Positions 36,402-44,073 of a DNA stretch of 64,000 nucleotides are shown piece after piece (within the stretch, counting starts at the first letter, position 1; each line of letters begins with the position of its first letter). The DNA is from Hydrogenobacter sp. T-8 (GTDB lineage Bacteria > Aquificota > Aquificia > Aquificales > Aquificaceae), in assembly GCF_011006175.1 (NCBI RefSeq), contig NZ_CP048795.1, forward strand, positions 1,104,491 through 1,168,490, given 5' to 3'. The notes beneath the pieces are model-generated. The model searched no databases. It had not been told where the DNA came from and saw nothing but the letters and a program-made list of their open reading frames with translations. A program made the position numbers and the translations under genes.

Positions 36402-36717
36402 CTATGTCCTCCACATAAAGTATTCCTCTGCTCCTTAGCTCCTCTCGAAACTCTTCTATTAAAATATAGCCCTGTTTGGTTAAGATTTCTTTAACCTTTG
36501 AGTTTATCCTTTCGCCGTGCTTGTCAAGGTCAAAAAGAATCACTACCTTCTCAAAACCCTCAAGAAGGTCTGGAAGGTCTGTAAGCCTTTTCCCCTCAAG
36601 GGTGAAGATGTTTTTTATACCGAGCCTCTGAAGGGCTTGCCTGTCCCTTTTGCCCTCCACGAGGACTGCACTGCTTTCAGAGACTTTTCTTAATTCCTTG
36701 AGCCACTTTTCAAGCAT
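36301..36717 (-). CDS. Toprim-domain protein, left copy with lost stop codon
   Basis: The 138-residue frame has the toprim core: AVLVEGKRDRQALQRLG with the catalytic Glu and VVILFDLDKHGER with the D-x-D motif, as in small primase-like or RNase M5-like proteins. The right copy ends after CTDGAG at a TAG, whereas here that codon is CAG (36358-36360), so the frame runs on for 19 residues through the start of the neighbouring gene. Native function is unknown; it normally lies divergent from gyrA. Confidence 0.8.
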   Translation of the reverse strand: MLEKWLKELRKVSESSAVLVEGKRDRQALQRLGIKNIFTLEGKRLTDLPDLLEGFEKVVILFDLDKHGERINSKVKEILTKQGYILIEEFREELRSRGILYVEDIDGEIRNLRCTDGAGQTNKAQHSDVRRHSQRNKS

Positions 36718-36745
36718 CCTGCCTATGATATAATTTTAAAACCGC

Positions 36746-36819
36746 ATGGAAGTCATCACCGTCCCCATAGAAGAAGAGGTTAAGCAGTCCTACATAGACT
36801 ATGCCATGTCCGTTATCGT
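36746..36819 (+). pseudogene. gyrA: Truncated 5' end of gyrA
   Basis: The first 24 codons and two further bases of gyrA (starting [15 protein letters not shown]) with its promoter are duplicated here and break off at 36819 into transposase sequence. Translation would run into the insert and stop at 36893-36895 as a 49-residue peptide with a hydrophobic tail. The complete gene is at 41774. Confidence 0.95.
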
Positions 36820-37257
36820 TCTACTTTTTCTAACCTCTGGCATTATTCTGTCAGTTAACCTTGATATGGTGCTTGCAGATAGTCTTGTGCGGTAGATGTT
36901 TTCAAGGATGTCTTGGATATCTCTTGTGGATAAGCCTTTAGAGTATAGTAGGAATAGTTTGTCTTGGAGTTCTTTAAGCAGGACTTTTTCGCCTTTTGGG
37001 ACGAGAGTGGGTTCAAACTCAGATAGTCTATCTCTTGGTATAGAGACTTTGATTTGACCTGAGGGGGTATTGATGGTTTTTTCGTATGAGCCATTTCTGG
37101 AGTTAGGGTTGTTGGAGCGTTTGTATTTTTCGTAGCCGAGGAATTCATCCAGCTCTGCCTGTAGCATTTTGCCTATGGTTTGAGCCATAAAGTCTTTTAG
37201 GACTTCGCTGAACTCCCTACGGTATTGCTCTACTTTTTCTTTGCTTGGCTTTTTCAT
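36820..37257 (-). pseudogene. IS256-family transposase, N-terminal third only
   Basis: 146 codons from the ATG at 37257 show the N-terminal region of IS256/mutator transposases: LDEFLGYEKYKRSNNPNSRNGSYEKTI, PRDRLSEFEPTLVPKGE, LYSKGLSTRDIQDILENIY and ISRLTDRIMPEV. Full-length proteins have about 400 residues, with the DDE residues further on; all are lost where the frame meets the gyrA fragment (artificial stop at 36799). A ribosome-binding site AGGAGG is intact upstream. The right end of the element is probably near 37260-37290. Confidence 0.88.
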
Positions 37258-37287
37258 GTTAACACCTCCTTACTTTATTTTTACACA

Positions 37288-37602
37288 ATGGATGAAACAG
37301 TCCCAAATAAGGAGGTCATATGTGATAAGGCATACAAGAATTATCTGATAGAGGACATCTTGAAGGAAGAGGGCATACTGCTTACCCCCTTAAGGAGTGT
37401 AAAGGAGAGGAGATATGAAGATGAGTGGATTGAGTAGGCAAAGATGTTATACAGGAGGCTTGCGGAGAGTGTGTTTAGTGTTCTTAAAAGGTTTATCGGT
37501 ATGAGACCTTATTCTGTCAGTCTGCGCAGGATTCTTGTGAAAATCTATACAGCTGTGGTTTCCCATAATCTATATAGAATGTGGAAAATGAATCTAACAT
37601 AA
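37288..37602 (+). pseudogene. Decayed IS982-like transposase, C-terminal part with internal TAG
   Basis: The frame reads EVICDKAYKNYLIEDILKEEGILLTPLRSVKERRYEDEWIE, then TAG at 37435-37437, and continues in the same frame as AKMLYRRLAESVFSVLKRFIGMRPYSVSLRRI to a stop at 37602. The D-K-x-Y, TPLR and R-x-x-E-S-V-F pattern is that of the C-terminal half of IS982/IS4-like DDE transposases. The N-terminal half is missing. It is inactive on both counts. Confidence 0.7.
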
Positions 37603-37622
37603 TCTTGTCTAACATAATCTTG
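37592..37622. repeat. Two tandem copies of TCTAACATAATCTTG
   Basis: The 15-bp unit occurs at 37593-37607 and again at 37608-37622, spanning the end of the transposase remnant. It looks like a small slippage duplication and has no obvious role. Confidence 0.7.
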
Positions 37623-37696
37623 CAATTTGCGTTGGGATAATGGGATGTGTCAAAAGCGTATAAAAGGAGTAAACAACTAAAAAATCACTTTATAAA

Positions 37697-37742
37697 TTAA
37701 CAGAAAAGTTTGAATGCACTGCTTTTGAGCAGTATCTGTTAA
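37697..37742. promoter_or_regulatory. Inverted repeat TTAACAGA-N30-TCTGTTAA upstream of aioB
   Basis: Two perfect 8-bp arms (37697-37704 and 37735-37742) lie about 70-115 bp upstream of the sigma-54 site; a second small inverted repeat, ACTGC-N6-GCAGT (37718-37733), is inside. The place and symmetry suit an enhancer site for a sigma-54 activator such as AioR, but no known AioR box was matched. The rest of the 264-bp gap (37603-37866) shows no other gene. Confidence 0.4.
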
Positions 37743-37812
37743 AAATTTGGACAACCAACATCCTAGAAATAAAAAAATCTATGAAAAATCTATGTTTGGA
37801 AAGGTGTAAAGA

Positions 37813-37828
37813 CTGGCACTGAATTTGC
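37813..37828 (+). promoter_or_regulatory. Sigma-54 (-24/-12) promoter of aioBA
   Basis: TGGCACTGAATTTGCA fits TGGCAC-N5-TTGCA with the GG and GC dinucleotides exactly 12 bp apart, a full match to the RpoN consensus. Transcription would start near 37840, leaving a leader of about 27 nt that includes the aioB ribosome-binding site TTAGGAGGT. Arsenite oxidase operons of several proteobacteria are known to be RpoN-dependent, which supports the call. No enhancer-binding protein gene is in the window. Confidence 0.8.
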
Positions 37829-37866
37829 AATATAAAAAGTTGGAACAAAGTTAGGAGGTATAAGTC

Positions 37867-38403
37867 ATGAAGAAAAAAAGCAAAATGAGTACATACCGCC
37901 AAGCCAACTGTAGTCTGTCCGTGGACAGGAGAGACTTTTTAAAACTCTCGGGAGCTGCAACTGTTTTAGCTGGCGCCGCAGTGGGTAAGGCACGTGCCTC
38001 TGTTGCTCCTTCCTTACCTTATAAGAAAGTAAAGGTAGCAAACATAAGGGACATCAAAGAGGACCAACCTGTTCTCTTCAACTATCCTGATGAGTCAAGC
38101 CCTGCCATACTGGTAAAGTTAGGGAAGGAAGCCATTGGAGGCGTTGGACCGCAAAGGGATATAGTGGCCTTTTCCGCTCTTTGTACTCATCAGGGCTGTC
38201 CTATCAGCTATGAGAAGAAAAGGTTTATCTGCAGATGTCATTACAGCATGTTTGACCCAGCAAAGAATGGACAGACCTATCAAGGACACGCTTCAGAGTG
38301 GTTACCTCAGGTCATCTTAAGGTTTGAACCTACTACGGGAGACATATACGCGGAAGGCATTGAAGGGCTTGTTTGGGGTAGGTCAAAGAACATCATCAAA
38401 TAA
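37867..38403 (+). CDS. aioB: Arsenite oxidase small (Rieske) subunit
   Basis: Electron-transfer subunit of periplasmic arsenite oxidase. The N-terminus has a twin-arginine signal (DRRDFLKLSGAATVLAGAA; Arg21, Arg22). The Rieske [2Fe-2S] ligands are Cys106/His108 in CTHQGC and Cys122/His125 in CRCHYSMFD; Cys111 and Cys124 would form the disulfide found in the Alcaligenes type. The 178-residue length is normal. The larger subunit would be exported as a passenger, since AioA itself has no signal. Start chosen by TTAGGAGGT. 14 bp upstream of aioA. Confidence 0.95.
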   Translation: MKKKSKMSTYRQANCSLSVDRRDFLKLSGAATVLAGAAVGKARASVAPSLPYKKVKVANIRDIKEDQPVLFNYPDESSPAILVKLGKEAIGGVGPQRDIVAFSALCTHQGCPISYEKKRFICRCHYSMFDPAKNGQTYQGHASEWLPQVILRFEPTTGDIYAEGIEGLVWGRSKNIIK

Positions 38404-38417
38404 AAGGAGGTGAAAAC

Positions 38418-41036
38418 ATGGCTCTGTTTGCAAGAAAAGACCAATTACCAATACCGCCAAAGGATGCAGAAAAGCGTACTACAGTCTGCCAATATTGCAA
38501 CGTAGGCTGTGGTTATGATGTTTATGTCTGGCCTGTAGGTAAGAATGGTGGAGCAAAACCCAACGAAAATGCCTTAGGTGTAGACTTTACAAAGCAGCAA
38601 CCTGCGTTGGCAGGGCAGGCAATTGTGGAAAACATGCACTCTGTAATAACTGGAAAGGATGGGAAGCAATACAACGTACTCATAATTCCCTCTAAGGATT
38701 CTCCCATAAACAGGGGGAATTATTCCATAAGAGGTGGTACCAACGCGCAGGCAACATATGCGCCCACAAAGCCTACAAGGGCAAGGCTCCACCATCCTAT
38801 GATAAGGGTTGGTGATGAGTTTATGCCTATAAGCTGGGACGAGGCAATAGACCTTATAGCGAGGGTTGTAAAGGGTGTAAAGGATACCTATGGACCAGAC
38901 TCTGTGGCTATGAAGATACACGACCATGGCGGTTCTGGTTCCGGCTTTGAAGACAACTGGGCTGTTGGTAAGTTCTTCTTCATAGCGGTGGGTACAAGGA
39001 TGCTCTCCATTCACAACAGGCCTGCCTACAATTCAGAGGTTTGGGGTCAAAGAGAAAGAGGAGTGCACGAGCTAAACTACACCTATGAGGATGCAAGGCT
39101 TGCAGATACCATAGTTCTTTGGGGGGCAAATTCTTTTGAGACAGCTTCTGTCTTCTACACGGAGCATATGCTTGCCAACTTCCAAGGAGCTACAGAAGAA
39201 GAGAAGAAAAAGGAGTATTTAAAGGGAGAGCCTATAGAGCCTGCAAGGATGATCATAGTAGACCCAAGGAGGACTGCAAGCCTTACAGTAGCAGAAAGCA
39301 TAGATAAAAGCAGGGTGCTCCATCTTCGTCCAAACCTTGGAACAGACTATGTTTTAGCTAACGCCATAGCAAGAGCAGTTTGGGAAAAGGGCTGGCATGA
39401 TAAAGAGTTTATACAAAGGAGGACAGACCTAAAAACCTTTGAAGAATACAAGAAAAAATCCCTAATGCTTGATGTTCCTTATGATGAGTTTATAAGTAGG
39501 GTAGAAAAGCTTACGGGTGTCTCAAAGGCTGATATAGAAAAGGCTGCAGAGTGGATAGCAAAGCCAAAGTCTGGGGGTTTTAGAAGAAGGACGCTTATCA
39601 TATATGAAAAGGGTGTAATATGGGGTTATAAGAACTATGATACCATAGCAGCCATAGCTCAGCTAGCCGCCCTTACAGGAAACTATGGAAAGCCGGGGAC
39701 AGGTTGTGGCAGGCAGGGTGGACATCAGGAAGGCTATGTAAGACCTCACAGCTCATCAAGGGCAAAGCTTGTAGGTTCCATATACGCAGGAGGGCCACCT
39801 CCTAACATAGATGAGTATGTTAAGAACGACCTAAAAGCCAAGGTTTACTTTGTATCTGGAACAGACCCATACCTTTCCACGCCAAACGCCCAAGAGTACA
39901 AAAAGAGGGTGCACGAGAGAACCCTTGCTTTAACCAAGTATCTTTCAGAGTACAGCGGGTTTGCTGGAGAGCCTGCAGGTTCAGAAGAGAGAGCAAAGCG
40001 TATACTGGAAGGCCTTAGCAAGACAGATGGACTTTTCCTTGTAGTTATAAACATGTATGAAACAGAGGTTGGTAGAGATGCCCATGTTATCTTACCAGCC
40101 GCAGGATGGGGTGAAACGCCTACCACCTATATAAATTGCAACAGCAGGCTTCTTAGGATAGCAGACCAGTTTATGGAACCACCGGGCGATGCAAAGCCAG
40201 ACTGGTGGATATGGGGTAGGATAGCCACAAGGATGAAAGAGCTCTACGAAGCTGAAGGAAACCATGAGGAAGCAAAGTACTGCTCTGGTATGGATTGGAA
40301 GACTGCAGAGGAGGTCTTTTTGGATGGTGCTAACGAGTTCCCTAACAATAGAGTGCCAGAAGAAGATGAGGCAATGCTTCCTGCAGAATGCTATAAGGGT
40401 GTTACTTACGAGTACCTAAGGAAGGTAGGACAGAAGGGTATACAGGTTCCTGTAAGGATAGACCCAAAGACAGGTCAGCTTGTTGGCACAAAGAGAAGGT
40501 ATGTTCATAGATTCGGAACTCCTGATGGTAAGTTCAAATGGTATGGCACAGACCCATGGGAACCCGACCCTAAGAAGTTCTATCCACCTCAGATTACCAA
40601 GTACTTTAAGAACGGTAACGAGAGGCGGTTTCCCTTCTGGTTTACCAACGGAAGGACGCAGATTATCTGGCAGACTGGTTACAACGATAGGTACTTACCG
40701 GAGAAGGTTTACACCTTACCCATGCCTTACGTAGAGATAAACCCTGTTGATGCGGAAAGGCTCGGTGTAAAAAGCGGTGACCTGGTAGAAGTGTATAACC
40801 TGGAAGGCAATGTAGTAGCTCTTGTACTCGTGAACGACGCACCCCCTCCAGGAACAGTATTTGGTCTTATGTACAGATGGAGAGAGTCTTTGAACCACCT
40901 TACAACCAGCTATACAGACCCCAAAACCACCATACCATGGTACAAGGCTTCAAGGGTTGGCATAAGGAAACTAAAGGGCAGTCTGGAAAGCGTTCTCAAG
41001 AATACCTCCTTGCTACCCAATAATAGCTTCATTTAA
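38418..41036 (+). CDS. aioA: Arsenite oxidase large (molybdopterin) subunit
   Basis: Catalytic subunit oxidising arsenite to arsenate with a molybdenum bis-MGD cofactor. The 872 residues begin with VCQYCNVGCGYDVYVWP, i.e. Cys24-x2-Cys27-x3-Cys31, and a Ser (about 103) in GNYSIRGGTNAQATY takes the place of the fourth ligand, giving the [3Fe-4S] cluster typical of AioA and separating it from ArrA. FEDNWAVGKFFFIAVGTRM, DPRRTASLTVAES and HVILPAAGWGETPTTYINCNSR are DMSO-reductase-family elements. Slightly longer than proteobacterial AioA (about 825). No aioXSR, cytochrome or molybdenum-cofactor genes accompany it. Confidence 0.95.
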   Translation: MALFARKDQLPIPPKDAEKRTTVCQYCNVGCGYDVYVWPVGKNGGAKPNENALGVDFTKQQPALAGQAIVENMHSVITGKDGKQYNVLIIPSKDSPINRGNYSIRGGTNAQATYAPTKPTRARLHHPMIRVGDEFMPISWDEAIDLIARVVKGVKDTYGPDSVAMKIHDHGGSGSGFEDNWAVGKFFFIAVGTRMLSIHNRPAYNSEVWGQRERGVHELNYTYEDARLADTIVLWGANSFETASVFYTEHMLANFQGATEEEKKKEYLKGEPIEPARMIIVDPRRTASLTVAESIDKSRVLHLRPNLGTDYVLANAIARAVWEKGWHDKEFIQRRTDLKTFEEYKKKSLMLDVPYDEFISRVEKLTGVSKADIEKAAEWIAKPKSGGFRRRTLIIYEKGVIWGYKNYDTIAAIAQLAALTGNYGKPGTGCGRQGGHQEGYVRPHSSSRAKLVGSIYAGGPPPNIDEYVKNDLKAKVYFVSGTDPYLSTPNAQEYKKRVHERTLALTKYLSEYSGFAGEPAGSEERAKRILEGLSKTDGLFLVVINMYETEVGRDAHVILPAAGWGETPTTYINCNSRLLRIADQFMEPPGDAKPDWWIWGRIATRMKELYEAEGNHEEAKYCSGMDWKTAEEVFLDGANEFPNNRVPEEDEAMLPAECYKGVTYEYLRKVGQKGIQVPVRIDPKTGQLVGTKRRYVHRFGTPDGKFKWYGTDPWEPDPKKFYPPQITKYFKNGNERRFPFWFTNGRTQIIWQTGYNDRYLPEKVYTLPMPYVEINPVDAERLGVKSGDLVEVYNLEGNVVALVLVNDAPPPGTVFGLMYRWRESLNHLTTSYTDPKTTIPWYKASRVGIRKLKGSLESVLKNTSLLPNNSFI

Positions 41037-41041
41037 TAGGA

Positions 41042-41062
41042 ATGGGGGGAACTTCCCCCCAT
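41042..41062 (+). terminator. Hairpin after aioA (ATGGGGGGAA-C-TTCCCCCCAT)
   Basis: Perfect 10-bp arms around one base, starting 6 bp after the aioA stop; G/C-rich core of six G-C pairs. Only CCTT follows instead of a long T-run, so termination is plausible but not textbook. It ends 5 bp before the right repeat copy begins. Confidence 0.65.
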
Positions 41063-41067
41063 CCTTA

Positions 41068-41429
41068 AATATAGTAATTATCAATTCCAGCTTGGAGTTT
41101 ATGGAGTTTACTGCGTCGAGCCTTTCTATTTCTCTACCCAACTCCTCTGGGAGCGTAGAAAGAAAGGTTATGTCAAAGTTAAAAACCTCATATATGTCGT
41201 ATATATGGTCTATAACTTCTGATATTTTGGCTAAAAGGTCTGCCTCAACCTTGAGAACTACTTCCTTGTATATCTTGTATTCTTCCTCAGAGAGACAAGC
41301 CTCTGCAAGAATGCTCAGTTCCTACACATCAGCTTTTATTTCTCTGAGAATGCCTTCTAACATCTGAATGTTGAGCCTTATTAGTCTATCCTGCACCATC
41401 AGTGCACCTAAGATTGCGAATCTCTCCAT
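41068..41429 (-). pseudogene. Truncated, nonsense-mutated copy of the helical gene
   Basis: Matches the first two-thirds of the gene at 35898-36401. The codon after KADV is TAG (41322-41324) where the left copy has GAG, and the 3' third is missing because the repeat ends at 41068. No functional product is expected. The 8 mismatches clustered just beyond the stop are in line with relaxed selection or with a divergent donor. Confidence 0.9.
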
Positions 41430-41745
41430 CTATGTCCTCCACGTAAAGTATTCCTCTGCTCCTTAGTTCTTCTCTAAAGTCTTCTATTAAAATATAGCCC
41501 TGTTTGGTTAAGATTTCTTTAACCTTTGAGTTTATCCTTTCGCCGTGCTTGTCAAGGTCAAAAAGAAGCACTACCTTCTCAAAACCCTCAAGAAGGTCTG
41601 GAAGGTCTGTAAGCCTTTTCCCCTCAAGGGTGAAGATGTTTTTTATACCGAGCCTCTGAAGGGCTTGCCTGTCCCTTTTGCCCTCCACGAGGACTGCACT
41701 GCTTTCAGAGACTTTTCTTAATTCCTTGAGCCACTCTTCAAGCAT
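41386..41745 (-). CDS. Toprim-domain protein, right copy
   Basis: The 119-residue protein has AVLVEGKRDRQALQRLG and VVLLFDLDKHGER, the two acidic toprim motifs, and ends after CTDGAG at a TAG. This is probably the ancestral length. Differences from the left copy are few (for example Leu for Ile before LFDLD). It is divergent from the intact gyrA; the 28-bp spacer serves both genes. Family role (RNase M5-like or DnaG-like) is not decidable by eye. Confidence 0.82.
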   Translation of the reverse strand: MLEEWLKELRKVSESSAVLVEGKRDRQALQRLGIKNIFTLEGKRLTDLPDLLEGFEKVVLLFDLDKHGERINSKVKEILTKQGYILIEDFREELRSRGILYVEDIDGEIRNLRCTDGAG

Positions 41746-41773
41746 CCTGCCTATGATATAATTTTAAAACCGC

Positions 41774-44068
41774 ATGGAAGTCATCACCGTCCCCATAGAA
41801 GAAGAGGTCAAGCAATCCTACATAGACTATGCCATGTCCGTTATTGTGGGCAGGGCTATCCCTGATGTTAGGGATGGTCTAAAGCCTGTCCAAAGAAGAA
41901 TACTCTACGCTATGCACGATATGGGTCTATACCCAGAAAAGGCTTTTGTCAAAAGTGCCAGGATTGTGGGTGCGGTGCTTGGATATTACCACCCTCATGG
42001 AGACCAAGCGGTATACGAAGCTCTTGTGCGTATGGCACAGGACTTTAACATGAACTATCCTTTGGTGATAGGTCAAGGGAACTTTGGTTCTGTGGACGGA
42101 GACCCACCCGCGGCTATGAGGTATACGGAGGCAAAGCTCTCCAAGTATGCGGTAAAGCTCTTAGAGGACATAGACAAAAACACGGTGGACTTTGTGCCAA
42201 ACTTTGACGGCTCTACCCTTGAGCCATCGGTATTACCCTCTAAGTTTCCAAATCTTCTTTGCAATGGCACAAGCGGTATAGCGGTAGGTCTTGCCACTTC
42301 CATACCCTCTCACAACCTAAGAGAGGTCTGTCAAGCTCTTATTGAGCTTGCAAAGAACCCAGACCTGACCACGGAAGAAATTATGAAATACATAAAGGGT
42401 CCAGACTTTCCCACTGGTGGGATAGTGGAGAACTACTCGGAGCTCATAGAGTTTTACGAGAAGGGCAAGGGTCAGGTGCGTATAAGGGCAAAGGCTCATG
42501 TGGAAAGGATTCAAGGGGGAAGGGAGCAGGTAGTGATAACCGAGCTTCCCTATCAGGTAAACAAGGCAGACCTTATAAAGCGTATGGCAGACCTTGCAAG
42601 GGAAGGAAAACTAAAGGAGATATCTGATATAAGGGATGAATCTGACAAGGAAGGCATAAGGATAGTGGTGGAGCTAAAGCGTGAGGCAAAGGGGGAAAAG
42701 GTCTTAGAAAAGCTATACAAGTATACCGCTCTAAGGAAGAACTTCCCTCTAAACTTTGTGGTTTTGGTAAGGGGTGAGCCAAAGCTCCTTGGCATAAAGG
42801 CACTGCTTCAAGAGTTTATGGCTCACAGGCTGGAAGTTATCCTAAGAAGGTCTAACTTTTACCTGCAAAAGGCAAAGGAAAGGCTTCATATAGTGGAAGG
42901 CTTGCTCATAGCTCTTAAAAACCTTGACAGTGTAATACAGGATATAAGAAGCTCTGCAGACACACAAGAGGCAAGGGAAAGGCTCATGAAAAACTATGGG
43001 CTATCTCACGCTCAGGCAAATGCAGTGCTTGATATGAGGCTTCAGAGGCTCACATCCTTGGAAAGGAGCAGGCTTGAGGAAGAGGAGAAGGAGCTAAGGC
43101 AGAAGATAGAGTATTATACGAAGTTGGTGGAAAGAGAAGAAGAGAGGGTAAGGGTCTTTATAGAGGAGATGCAAGAAATGTCAAAGACCTTTAGCACGCC
43201 TAGGAGAACCTTAGTTGAAGGACTTCAAGCTCCAGAAGAGGGTAGCCTCACGGTGGTGGTCTACGCAAGGGGCAGGGTGGCTCCCCTTGAGGAGATAGAA
43301 GAGGGAGAAGAAGTGGTCAACATACTGGAGGTTCCCTTTACCGATGGGCTTTTCATGGTATCCGACCGGGGAAGAGTATACTGGATAGCGGGATCTCAGG
43401 CTCTCAAGGGAAGCCTATTATCTCTAAAAGAGCCAGAGGAGAGGATAGTGGGGGCTTTTGTGCGTTCCGGCGTGGATGGAAGAATACTCCTTGCGACAGA
43501 AGGGGGCTATGTGAAGAAGATACCCCTTGTGGACTTTGAATACAAATCTCAAGGAATGCAGATAATAAAGTTTTCCGAAGAAGATGACAGAGTTGTCAAA
43601 GTAGTGCAAGCACCAGAAGAGGGGGATATTATCCTTTTTACACACAGGGGCAGGCTTTTGAGATTTCCAGTGGGTGAGGTTCCACCTGCAAGTGCAGGCT
43701 CAAGGGGTGTCCAAGGCATAAAACTTGAAAAAGAAGACAGGGTGGTAGGCATAAGGGCATTAAGGGATGCGGAGTATCTTTTGGTAATAACAGAAAATGG
43801 AGGTATAAAGAAGGTATCTCTTCAAGAAATTCCACAGAGAGGCAGGTATACCAAAGGAGTGGAAGTCTTGGGCTCTATGAGGGAAAGGCTTGTGGATGTA
43901 ATACCCATAAGGGGGTCTGTGGAGCTTATGTTAGTAAGTTTTGAGGGGAAGGTTTTTTACGATAGAATTGAGGAAAAGGACTTGCCTCTTAGTAGGCTTG
44001 ACCAGAGGGCAAAGAAAAGGTGGGAGCTTGGGGAAGATAGACTTGTGAGAGTGGTGGTAAAGGGGTAA
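41774..44068 (+). CDS. gyrA: DNA gyrase/topoisomerase IV subunit A, without GyrA box
   Basis: Breakage-reunion subunit of type IIA topoisomerase. The 764 residues include [23 protein letters not shown], the gate-region [18 protein letters not shown], the active-site tyrosine in [11 protein letters not shown], and a six-bladed C-terminal domain. In the first blade, where E. coli GyrA has QRRGGKG after GYVKRTPLTEF, this protein reads [20 protein letters not shown]: the GyrA box needed for DNA wrapping is missing. The single enzyme of Aquifex aeolicus has been reported to be similarly chimeric and topo IV-like. TATAAT at 41757-41762 is the likely -10. Confidence 0.93.
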   Translation: MEVITVPIEEEVKQSYIDYAMSVIVGRAIPDVRDGLKPVQRRILYAMHDMGLYPEKAFVKSARIVGAVLGYYHPHGDQAVYEALVRMAQDFNMNYPLVIGQGNFGSVDGDPPAAMRYTEAKLSKYAVKLLEDIDKNTVDFVPNFDGSTLEPSVLPSKFPNLLCNGTSGIAVGLATSIPSHNLREVCQALIELAKNPDLTTEEIMKYIKGPDFPTGGIVENYSELIEFYEKGKGQVRIRAKAHVERIQGGREQVVITELPYQVNKADLIKRMADLAREGKLKEISDIRDESDKEGIRIVVELKREAKGEKVLEKLYKYTALRKNFPLNFVVLVRGEPKLLGIKALLQEFMAHRLEVILRRSNFYLQKAKERLHIVEGLLIALKNLDSVIQDIRSSADTQEARERLMKNYGLSHAQANAVLDMRLQRLTSLERSRLEEEEKELRQKIEYYTKLVEREEERVRVFIEEMQEMSKTFSTPRRTLVEGLQAPEEGSLTVVVYARGRVAPLEEIEEGEEVVNILEVPFTDGLFMVSDRGRVYWIAGSQALKGSLLSLKEPEERIVGAFVRSGVDGRILLATEGGYVKKIPLVDFEYKSQGMQIIKFSEEDDRVVKVVQAPEEGDIILFTHRGRLLRFPVGEVPPASAGSRGVQGIKLEKEDRVVGIRALRDAEYLLVITENGGIKKVSLQEIPQRGRYTKGVEVLGSMRERLVDVIPIRGSVELMLVSFEGKVFYDRIEEKDLPLSRLDQRAKKRWELGEDRLVRVVVKG

Positions 44069-44073
44069 TTTCT

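Larger units (their letters stand above)
36040..36819. repeat. 780-bp direct repeat, left copy
   Basis: The segment matches 41068-41847 at a constant offset of 5,028 bp without gaps. By hand alignment there are about 22 mismatches (2.8 percent), 18 of them between 36233 and 36540. It comprises the 5' two-thirds of the helical gene, the whole toprim gene, the toprim-gyrA intergenic promoter and the first 74 bp of gyrA. To the left the host sequence continues; to the right is the inserted segment. Confidence 0.97.
36820..41067. mobile_element. 4,248-bp inserted segment carrying transposase remnants and aioBA
   Basis: This segment lies between the two copies of the 780-bp repeat. In order it holds an interrupted IS256-type transposase, a decayed second transposase, a 264-bp regulatory region, aioB, aioA and a hairpin. 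The left edge cuts through the IS256 transposase, the right edge lies 5 bp after the aioA hairpin. No integrase, terminal inverted repeat pair or target-site duplication of the usual short type was seen. Confidence 0.85.
41068..41847. repeat. 780-bp direct repeat, right copy
   Basis: Partner of 36040-36819. On its left it starts abruptly after the aioA hairpin, within the helical gene; on its right the gyrA gene continues intact. Together with the left copy it defines a 5,028-bp unit (repeat plus insert) that could be excised by homologous recombination to restore an uninterrupted locus. Confidence 0.97.

Noticed and set aside
38574..39014. 146-codon minus-strand frame inside aioA
   Set aside because: Antisense shadow; the plus strand encodes the conserved AioA sequence.
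41092..41367. Plus-strand 91-codon frame present in both repeat copies (also 36064-36339)
   Set aside because: It is duplicated only because the repeat is duplicated; it is antisense to the helical gene and shows no protein-family features.
36040..41847. Composite transposon flanked by insertion sequences
   Set aside because: The flanking repeats are host genes (toprim, gyrA), not insertion sequences, and both transposases are fragments at one side only.
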